5,656 nucleotides of DNA from Polaribacter sp. (lineage in GTDB: Bacteria > Bacteroidota > Bacteroidia > Flavobacteriales > Flavobacteriaceae): assembly GCA_029245665.1 (NCBI GenBank), contig JAQWOW010000080.1, positions 1 to 5,656 of the forward strand, written 5' to 3'. The notes beneath the pieces are model-generated. The model was not told where the DNA came from. It made no database searches and saw only the letters and a list, made by a program, of their open reading frames with translations. The position numbers were made by a program, and so were the translations under genes. How positions within the stretch are numbered: the stretch's first letter is position 1; each line of letters opens with the position of its first letter. Below, piece by piece: positions 4,359 to 5,656 of this stretch.

Positions 4359-5656
4359 ATGAGTAAAATAATCGGAATCGATTTAGGAACAACAAACTCA
4401 TGTGTTTCTGTAATGGAAGGAAATGAGCCAGTTGTAATCCCTAATGCAGAAGGAAAAAGAACTACACCTTCTATCGTTGCCTTTGTTGAAGGAGGAGAAC
4501 GTAAAATTGGAGACCCAGCGAAAAGACAAGCTGTGACAAACCCAACCAATACTGTTTATTCTATTAAGCGTTTTATGGGAAATAAATTTTCTGGATCTGC
4601 TAAAGAAGTTAAAAGAGTTCCTTACAAAGTAGTAAAAGGAGATAATGATACACCAAGAGTAGATATTGATGGTCGTTTGTATACACCACAAGAAATTTCA
4701 GCAATGGTGTTACAAAAAATGAAAAAAACTGCTGAAGATTACTTAGGATCTGATGTTACTGAAGCAGTAATTACTGTTCCAGCCTATTTTAACGATGCGC
4801 AAAGACAAGCAACAAAAGAAGCTGGTGAAATTGCAGGTTTACAAGTAAAGAGAATTATCAACGAACCTACAGCAGCTGCATTAGCTTATGGATTAGACAA
4901 ATCTAATGATGATAAAAAGATCGTTGTTTTTGATTTTGGTGGTGGAACTCATGATGTTTCTATACTAGAATTAGGAGATGGTGTTTTTGAAGTATTAGCT
5001 ACAGACGGAGATACACATTTAGGTGGAGACGATGTAGATGAGAAAATCATTAACTGGTTGGCCGAAGAGTTTAAAGCAGAAGAAAACATGGATTTAAGAG
5101 AAGATCCAATGGCTTTACAACGTTTAAAAGAAGCTGCTGAAAAAGCGAAGATTGAATTATCTTCTTCTGCACAAACAGAAATCAATTTACCATATGTAAC
5201 TGCTACTGCTAGCGGACCAAAACACTTGGTAAGATCTTTAACGAAAGCTAAATTTGAACAATTAATAGACGATTTAGTAAAAAGAACAATCGCGCCTTGT
5301 AAAAAAGCGCTAAAAAATGCAGATTTATCAATTTCTGATATTGACGAGATTGTATTAGTTGGTGGTTCTACAAGAATACCTGCTGTTCAAGAAGCTGTTG
5401 AAAACTTCTTTAAAAAGTCTCCAAGTAAAGGCGTAAACCCTGATGAAGTTGTTGCTTTAGGTGCTGCTATTCAAGGAGGAGTTTTATCTGGTGATGTAAA
5501 AGATGTATTGTTATTAGACGTAACTCCTTTATCATTAGGAATTGAAACTATGGGGAATGTTTTCACAAAATTAATTGATGCAAACACCACTATTCCTACA
5601 AAAAAGTCACAGGTATTTTCAACGGCAGTAGACAACCAACCGTCCGTAGAAATTCA
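4359..5656 (+). CDS. dnaK: chaperone DnaK (Hsp70), 5' part cut off by the window end
   Basis: The first 432 codons of about 640 are present. DnaK is the cytoplasmic ATP-driven Hsp70 chaperone that works with DnaJ and GrpE; neither partner gene is visible. The nucleotide-binding domain is complete: IGIDLGTTNS at 5-14 (phosphate 1), K70 in SIKRFMG (the catalytic lysine of E. coli), AVITVPAYFND at 136-146, NEPTAAALAYGL at 168-179, FGGGTHDVS at 193-201 (phosphate 2, with T197) and VLVGGSTRIP at 332-341 (adenosine). The interdomain linker VLLLD is at 383-387, and the window stops early in the substrate-binding beta domain after QVFSTAVDNQ. Residue 198 is His where E. coli has Phe. The ATG at 4359 gives the standard N-terminus. 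The gene diverges from sdaA and follows a sigma-54-like promoter. Confidence 0.98.
   Translation, partial: MSKIIGIDLGTTNSCVSVMEGNEPVVIPNAEGKRTTPSIVAFVEGGERKIGDPAKRQAVTNPTNTVYSIKRFMGNKFSGSAKEVKRVPYKVVKGDNDTPRVDIDGRLYTPQEISAMVLQKMKKTAEDYLGSDVTEAVITVPAYFNDAQRQATKEAGEIAGLQVKRIINEPTAAALAYGLDKSNDDKKIVVFDFGGGTHDVSILELGDGVFEVLATDGDTHLGGDDVDEKIINWLAEEFKAEENMDLREDPMALQRLKEAAEKAKIELSSSAQTEINLPYVTATASGPKHLVRSLTKAKFEQLIDDLVKRTIAPCKKALKNADLSISDIDEIVLVGGSTRIPAVQEAVENFFKKSPSKGVNPDEVVALGAAIQGGVLSGDVKDVLLLDVTPLSLGIETMGNVFTKLIDANTTIPTKKSQVFSTAVDNQPSVEI

Noticed and set aside
4340..4691. Two minus-strand frames opposite the start of dnaK
   Set aside because: They overlap each other and mirror highly conserved DnaK codons; the proteins have unlikely composition and no family resemblance.
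4949..5185. 78-codon minus-strand frame rich in Ser
   Set aside because: It is a shadow of the dnaK ATPase domain; the serine richness comes from complementary codons.
1..5656. Mobile element, tRNA, rRNA or CRISPR array
   Set aside because: No transposase or integrase frame, no terminal repeats, no cloverleaf or rRNA-like stretch, and no regularly spaced repeats were found.

Overview
The window looks like a chromosomal segment of a marine flavobacterium (Bacteroidota; Polaribacter, Dokdonia or Tenacibaculum-like, from remembered protein resemblance). It is very A/T-rich. Its genes lack Shine-Dalgarno sequences but have A/T-rich leaders, and several starts are preceded by the Bacteroidetes -7 promoter motif TAnnTTTG. 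It encodes a green-type proteorhodopsin beside a divergent Brp/Blh carotene dioxygenase, which is the flavobacterial arrangement.

Layout. Bases 1-88 are a short A/T-rich leader with a possible promoter. yaaA (89-847, +) encodes a peroxide-stress protein. blh (844-1728, -) runs head-on into it, and the two stop codons share one CTAG. Between blh and the proteorhodopsin gene (1820-2563, +) lies a 91-bp divergent promoter region with two back-to-back -7 boxes. After proteorhodopsin a perfect hairpin with U-tracts in both directions (2589-2624) probably ends both that transcript and the convergent sdaA transcript. sdaA (2654-4078, -) is a one-chain iron-sulfur L-serine dehydratase. A 280-bp divergent intergenic region (4079-4358) carries inverted and direct repeats and a strong sigma-54-like promoter for dnaK. 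dnaK (4359 to the window end, +) is cut off by the window edge inside the substrate-binding domain.

How it fits together. Blh cleaves beta-carotene into two retinal molecules and proteorhodopsin uses retinal to pump protons in light, so 844-2624 is a compact two-gene phototrophy cassette between housekeeping genes. The carotenoid synthesis genes are not in the window. YaaA, SdaA and DnaK are ordinary stress and metabolic genes with no evident direct link to light use.

I did not find a wholly new system. The parts most worth a second look are regulatory: the overlapping divergent blh/proteorhodopsin promoters with a probably leaderless blh mRNA, a hairpin at the predicted 5' end of the proteorhodopsin mRNA, the sigma-54-like dnaK promoter with tandem upstream repeats, and a strong hairpin inside yaaA just beyond the blh stop.
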